A stretch of DNA of 10,103 bases from Desulfobacteraceae bacterium (GTDB taxonomy: Bacteria > Desulfobacterota > Desulfobacteria > Desulfobacterales > Desulfatirhabdiaceae), in assembly GCA_027325475.1 (NCBI GenBank), contig DAIEFO010000056.1:1-10103 (forward strand), in the 5' to 3' direction. Made by a program: the position numbers and the translations under genes. How positions within the stretch are numbered: the first letter of the stretch is position 1; each line of letters starts with the position of its first letter. The notes beneath the pieces were generated by a model. That model was not told the origin of the DNA. It did no database searches and saw only the letters and a list, made by a program, of their open reading frames with translations. This document shows positions 7,025 through 10,103 of this stretch, piece after piece.

Positions 7025-7104
7025 CTCGGATTCTTATGCATGACGGCGGCTCTTACCCTCAGAAAACGATATGGCAGTTCTGCCGGAAAGAAGGAGAGAT
7101 ACGG

Positions 7105-8457
7105 ATGAATCCCTCAATGTTCAGGGAATACGATATCCGCGGTATCGCGGGAAAAGATATGTCTGACGATGATGTCGTGCTTATTGGCCGGGGCATCGGC
7201 ACTTTCTTAAGGAATAAAGGCTGTTCGCGAATTACGGTGGGTAGAGACTGCCGGCTTTACTCAGACCTGTATGGTCGTCTGGTTGTTGAAGGGCTGATCT
7301 CCACAGGTTGTCAGGTCACGGATATCGGCGTCTGTCCAACGCCGCTGCTGTATTTTTCCATTCATCATCTGGAGCGGGAAGGCGGCGTAATGGTAACGGC
7401 CAGTCATAATCCGGCTTCATACAACGGCTTTAAAATATGTCTGGGAGCAGGCTCTGTTTATGGCGAGGATATTCAGCGCATCCGGCGTATTATTGAAGAC
7501 AGGGCTTTTATGAAAGGCGCCGGCTGTCTGGATACGGCGAATGTATTTCCCGACTACCGGCAATATCTTCTGGACAATATCCACCTCTCCAAAAGGCTTC
7601 GCATCGGAATAGATGCCGCCAATGGGGCCGCAGGCCCTGTGGCACTGCCCATCATGACATCCATGAATCTTGAAGTTCATGATCTTTATTGTGAAATGGA
7701 CGGTAATTTTCCGAATCACGAAGCCGATCCCACCGTACTCGAGAACATGAACGATCTGATTTCACTGGTTCGTGAAAAGCATCTCGATGTGGGAATCGGA
7801 TATGACGGTGACGGAGACCGCATCGGCGTTGTGGATGAAAAAGGTCAGATCGTTTACGGCGATAAACTGATGATTCTTTTCGCCCGCGAAATTCTTTCCA
7901 GAAAACCGGGCGCCACCTTTATTTCAGAAGTCAAATGTTCCCAGACGCTGTATGATGACATTGCCAAAAACGGCGGCAACCCCATCATGTGGAAAACGGG
8001 TCACTCCCTGATCAAGCAGAAAATGAAGGAAACGCATGCTGAACTGGCAGGAGAGATGAGCGGCCACATGTTTTTTGCAGACCGCTATCTGGGATACGAT
8101 GACGCCACCTATGCCTCATGCAGACTTCTTGAGATTCTTTCCCGCACAGATAAGACGCTTTCCGAACTTTTAGCGGATGTTCCCCGAACATTTACCACCC
8201 CGGAAATCCGGGTGGATTGTCCGGATGACCAAAAATTTGCGTTGGTAAAAAAAGTGACAGAGCATTTCAGAACCCGCCGTCAGGTGATTGACATCGACGG
8301 GGTTCGGGTTTTGTTCGACGACGGATGGGGGCTGATCCGGGCTTCCAACACACAGCCCGCGCTGGTGCTGCGATTTGAAGCGGCATCTGAAGCCAGACTT
8401 TCCGATATTCGCCAGACAATGGAATCCGTACTGACAGAGATGCAGTCAACCCATTGA
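7105..8457 (+). CDS. Phosphomannomutase / phosphoglucomutase
   Basis: The 450-residue enzyme belongs to the alpha-D-phosphohexomutase superfamily and is close in length and motifs to Pseudomonas AlgC. It interconverts hexose 6- and 1-phosphates (mannose and/or glucose), supplying GDP-mannose or UDP-glucose precursors for LPS, capsule or exopolysaccharide, in the cytoplasm. The visible motifs are the phosphoserine loop TASHNP with Ser100, the Mg-binding DGDGDR (Asp234, 236, 238), the sugar-recognition loop GEMSGH (316-321), and the phosphate-binding RASNTQP (412-418). GEMSGH is the signature of the dual-specificity PMM/PGM group. I chose the ATG at 7105 because AAGGAG (7091-7096) lies eight bases upstream and the protein then opens with the typical FREYDIRG. 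The in-frame ATG at 7036 would add 23 residues unlike the family and has no ribosome site. It stands alone, with non-related neighbours. Confidence 0.9.
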   Translation: MNPSMFREYDIRGIAGKDMSDDDVVLIGRGIGTFLRNKGCSRITVGRDCRLYSDLYGRLVVEGLISTGCQVTDIGVCPTPLLYFSIHHLEREGGVMVTASHNPASYNGFKICLGAGSVYGEDIQRIRRIIEDRAFMKGAGCLDTANVFPDYRQYLLDNIHLSKRLRIGIDAANGAAGPVALPIMTSMNLEVHDLYCEMDGNFPNHEADPTVLENMNDLISLVREKHLDVGIGYDGDGDRIGVVDEKGQIVYGDKLMILFAREILSRKPGATFISEVKCSQTLYDDIAKNGGNPIMWKTGHSLIKQKMKETHAELAGEMSGHMFFADRYLGYDDATYASCRLLEILSRTDKTLSELLADVPRTFTTPEIRVDCPDDQKFALVKKVTEHFRTRRQVIDIDGVRVLFDDGWGLIRASNTQPALVLRFEAASEARLSDIRQTMESVLTEMQSTH

Positions 8458-8474
8458 TCCATAAAATACTGGGC

Positions 8475-8502
8475 TTGACAAATACAGGAAGCGCCATATT
8501 TT
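8475..8502 (+). promoter_or_regulatory. Probable promoter of the isomerase gene
   Basis: TTGACA (8475-8480) and TATTTT (8497-8502, four of six) are separated by 16 bases, 18 bp after the phosphomannomutase stop codon. Transcription would start near 8509 and give a leader of about 60 nt. Confidence 0.5.
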
Positions 8503-8522
8503 GACAGACTTGTTACAAATCT

Positions 8523-8541
8523 GGATGGCATGTCGCCATCC
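8523..8541 (+). promoter_or_regulatory. Perfect inverted repeat in the isomerase gene leader
   Basis: GGATGGC (8523-8529) and GCCATCC (8535-8541) form a perfect seven-pair stem with a five-base loop, 14 bp before the AAGGAG ribosome site. No T-run follows, so it is not a typical terminator. It could be an operator just downstream of the start site or a 5' mRNA hairpin. Confidence 0.45.
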
Positions 8542-8568
8542 GCATCACATCATAGAAGGAGAATTTGA

Positions 8569-9615
8569 ATGAAGAGATTACCCCAAATGTTTATCATCGC
8601 CGGTATTGCGCTGACGATTCAGACAGCAATGGCTTTCCCGGCGTTGTCTCAGGAAAAAGCCGCATCGGCAAAACCTCAAGCCAAGGCAGATGCAACCGTA
8701 CAGGCTGCTCCTGCTGAAAAGCCTTCGGCGCCCGCCGCCACTGTAAACGGCGTTCCCATCCTGCAGGCGGATCTGGACAGGGGAATGGAAGGTATCGTAC
8801 AACGCAGAACCCAAATGGGTGGCAAAATCGATGACGCCCAGTTAAAAACCTTAAAAATGGAAGTGCTGGACAACCTGATCAATCGGGAACTGCTCAATCA
8901 GGAAAGCAAAAAAGAAAAAGTCGCCATTACGGATCAGCAGATCAATGACAAACTGGCCAGCATCAAACAGCGTTTCAAGGGAGAAGAAGAGTTCAAGAAA
9001 ATGCTTGACCAGATCAAGATGACAGAACCCCAGATCAAGACGCAGCTCAAGGAAGATCTGGCCATTCAGGAGCTTATCAACAAGCAGGTTGTTGACAAGG
9101 TCAATGTTACAGACAAGGACATCCAGGCATACTACGACGCGCATCCAGAAGCCTTCAAACACCCGGAACAGATGAAAGCCAGTCATATCCTGGTTCAGGT
9201 GGACCCCAAGGCGGACGCCGCTCAGAAAGCCGCCGCTCATAAAAAAATCGAGGAAATTCAGCAGAAACTGAAAAAAGGCGGTGATTTTGCGACACTGGCC
9301 AAGGAATATTCAGACTGCCCCAGTAAAGCAAAAGGCGGAGATCTGGGCTATTTTTCAAAAGGCCAAATGGTGAAACCGTTCGAAGATGCTGTCATGGCCT
9401 TAAAGCCCGGTGAGACCAGCGGCATTGTGGAAACCCAGTTCGGATATCATATCATCAAGCTGACAGACAAAAAACCCGAAGGCATTATGCCGCTGGCGGA
9501 GGTTAAAGGGCAGGTCGGACAATATCTGAAACAGGAAAAAATCAAAAAAGACCTCAAGGCATATCTGGCAGGGCTTGAAAAAAACGCTAAAGTCGAAAGA
9601 CTTGTCACCCCGTAA
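8569..9615 (+). CDS. Exported parvulin-type peptidyl-prolyl cis-trans isomerase (PpiC/SurA-like)
   Basis: The 348-residue protein should act in the periplasm as a proline isomerase and chaperone for exported or outer-membrane proteins. It begins with a signal peptide: MKRLPQ, a hydrophobic stretch to about residue 22, and a possible cleavage after AMA. An Ala/Pro/Lys/Gln-rich linker follows (about 28-57). Residues about 58-195 form a SurA-N-like helical chaperone region (VNGVPILQADLD..., then LINRELLNQE). The parvulin domain runs from about 200 to 300 and has His206 (ASHIL), Cys250 (SDCPS, aligning with Pin1 Cys113), GGDLGYF (257-262), Phe271 and His294 (YHII), so it looks catalytically complete. 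A charged helical tail ends the protein. There is one parvulin domain, where E. coli SurA has two. The start is ATG with AAGGAG (8556-8561) seven bases upstream. The nearest named families are PrsA-like and SurA-like isomerases; I cannot choose a symbol. Confidence 0.9.
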   Translation: MKRLPQMFIIAGIALTIQTAMAFPALSQEKAASAKPQAKADATVQAAPAEKPSAPAATVNGVPILQADLDRGMEGIVQRRTQMGGKIDDAQLKTLKMEVLDNLINRELLNQESKKEKVAITDQQINDKLASIKQRFKGEEEFKKMLDQIKMTEPQIKTQLKEDLAIQELINKQVVDKVNVTDKDIQAYYDAHPEAFKHPEQMKASHILVQVDPKADAAQKAAAHKKIEEIQQKLKKGGDFATLAKEYSDCPSKAKGGDLGYFSKGQMVKPFEDAVMALKPGETSGIVETQFGYHIIKLTDKKPEGIMPLAEVKGQVGQYLKQEKIKKDLKAYLAGLEKNAKVERLVTP

Positions 9616-9634
9616 TGGATCGTCTTGTCACAAA

Positions 9635-9720
9635 TCGATTTTTCAGGCGGCTTTGTAAAATGTGATCCTGCGGCACAAGCGCCATTTTACGAAGCCGTCC
9701 CAAAATCGACTTTTTACGAG
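9635..9720 (-). repeat. Palindromic dispersed element, short symmetric version
   Basis: The minus strand begins with TCGTAAAAAGTCGATTTT (9719-9702) followed by GACGGCTTCGTAAAATG (9699-9683), as in copy 1. It then crosses a 20-nt loop and returns on the complementary arm (9662-9646). The 17-base arms differ at two positions, both of which give G-U pairs in RNA, and pairing extends outward through TCGATTTT. It lacks the long middle part of the other two copies. It lies 19 bp after the isomerase stop codon; TTTTT (9711-9715) comes 11 bases after the inner stem, so a terminator role is possible but not typical. Confidence 0.75.
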
Positions 9721-9775
9721 GGTATCATAATTCCTGGATGTGATTTTACAGCCCATCATACCGTCATTTTTTTGC

Positions 9776-9805
9776 TTGACCTTCCATTATTGCATAAGTT
9801 ACAAT
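9776..9805 (+). promoter_or_regulatory. Promoter of the cold-shock protein gene
   Basis: TTGACC (9776-9781, five of six) and TACAAT (9800-9805, five of six) are separated by 18 bases, the best sigma70-like pair on this side. The start near 9812 gives a leader of about 130 nt, similar in kind to the long structured leaders of cold-shock mRNAs such as E. coli cspA. Confidence 0.65.
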
Positions 9806-9944
9806 CACGGATATATTTTCCCGGCTTTTATTTCGGTTCAGGGGGCCAGCATATCGGTTTTTTTAGGTCAAAACAAAGATCAGAACTGAACCCGATTTGA
9901 AATCCAGGGGCCCGAATAACATTTTTTTAAGGGAGGTTCTTGTT

Positions 9945-10103
9945 TTGGCAAAAGGAATTGTAAAATGGTTCAGTGATAAAAAGGGATTTGGATTCATTGA
10001 GCAGGAAGAGGGCGGAGACGTATTTGTCCATCACTCAGCCATCAAGATGGAGGGGTTTAAAACCTTAGCCGAGGGTGATCGGGTCACGTTTGATGTCGAA
10101 AAA
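9945..10103 (+). CDS. Cold-shock domain protein (CspA family), 5' part
   Basis: The first 53 codons of a gene that runs out of the window; the family is usually 65-70 residues. These small OB-fold proteins bind single-stranded RNA and DNA, and some melt mRNA structure in the cold. Both nucleic-acid-binding motifs are present: RNP1 as KGFGFI (residues 13-18) and RNP2 as VFVHHSAI. The opening AKGIVKWFSDKKG is typical. The start codon is TTG at 9945, with a strong GGGAGG (9931-9936) eight bases before it. No ATG or GTG is available in frame nearby: the codons just upstream are GTT, CTT and GTT, and the family-conserved second residues (AKG) follow the TTG directly. Confidence 0.93.
   Translation, partial: MAKGIVKWFSDKKGFGFIEQEEGGDVFVHHSAIKMEGFKTLAEGDRVTFDVEK

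Larger units (their letters stand above)
6585..7104. other. 520-bp divergent intergenic region with several palindromes
   Basis: I find no convincing gene between the divergent tusA-family and phosphomannomutase genes. The region holds a hairpin near tusA (GCCCTGT at 6618-6624 with ACAGGGC at 6634-6640), a 13-bp palindrome CGGGTTAAACCCG (6666-6678), the dispersed element at 6696-6848, an AT-rich hairpin (ATATGAAA at 6866-6873 with TTTCATAT at 6882-6889), and a possible promoter at 6995-7024. I found no clear sigma70 or sigma54 promoter for the tusA side. Confidence 0.7.
9616..9944. other. 329-bp intergenic region: hairpin element, then cold-shock gene promoter and leader
   Basis: The first third is the short palindromic element (9635-9720), which may also help end the isomerase transcript. 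The middle has the promoter at 9776-9805, and about 130 nt of leader precede the TTG start codon. A continuous reading frame crosses this region, but it runs straight through the palindromes and looks fortuitous. Confidence 0.7.

Noticed and set aside
7036..7104. Upstream in-frame ATG for the phosphomannomutase
   Set aside because: No ribosome site precedes it and the extra 23 residues do not look like the family N-terminus, while the ATG at 7105 has a strong site and the expected start.
9625..9900. A 91-codon plus-strand reading frame after the isomerase gene
   Set aside because: It starts at TTG with no ribosome site, reads through both arms of a palindromic repeat and the cold-shock promoter, and its translation shows no recognisable domain.

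Overview
The window looks like chromosomal DNA of a Gram-negative, fatty-acid-oxidising bacterium. My best guess is the Desulfobacterota (Desulfobacterales-type sulfate reducers). The reasons are an unlinked FadN-type beta-oxidation pair, a TusA variant with a CPTFERD segment, a PpiC/SurA-type exported isomerase, and dispersed hairpin elements carrying GACGGCTTCGTAAAAAGTC ends, which I associate from memory with that group. No sulfate-respiration gene is present, so the taxonomic call is an inference.

Layout. (a) 2-331 (+) is the C-terminal end of PTS enzyme I. (b) 383-4147 (-) is a two-gene beta-oxidation operon. A fused 3-hydroxyacyl-CoA dehydrogenase/enoyl-CoA hydratase (FadN-type) is transcribed first, then a thiolase. 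The operon has a sigma70-like promoter with a palindromic operator (ATGAATGA-N4-TCATTCAT) directly over the expected start site, and it ends in a strong intrinsic terminator whose T-run overlaps the ptsI stop codon. (c) 4428-6584 (-) is a small TusA/SirA-family protein followed 24 bp later by a soluble hybrid histidine kinase (HAMP-like repeats, PAS, kinase core, receiver). (d) 7105-8457 (+) is a phosphomannomutase/phosphoglucomutase. (e) 8569-9615 (+) is an exported parvulin-type peptidyl-prolyl isomerase with a SurA-like N-terminal region. (f) 9945-10103 (+) is the first 53 codons of a cold-shock protein, starting at TTG behind a long leader.

Three intergenic regions carry related palindromic elements: 1580-1730 (between the two beta-oxidation genes), 6696-6848 (upstream of tusA) and about 9635-9720 (after the isomerase gene). 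The first two are about 150 bp, have 19-bp terminal inverted repeats, and hold an inner hairpin that is conserved in shape with two compensatory base-pair changes. The third is a shorter, symmetric relative. These elements are the least conventional content of the window.

Functionally, the beta-oxidation genes are a coherent unit: hydration, dehydrogenation and thiolysis of acyl-CoA, probably derepressed by long-chain acyl-CoA through a FadR-like TetR repressor encoded elsewhere. The other genes are housekeeping or signalling units with no obvious joint pathway. I see no phage, CRISPR, transposase, tRNA or rRNA gene and no clear new defence or biosynthetic system.
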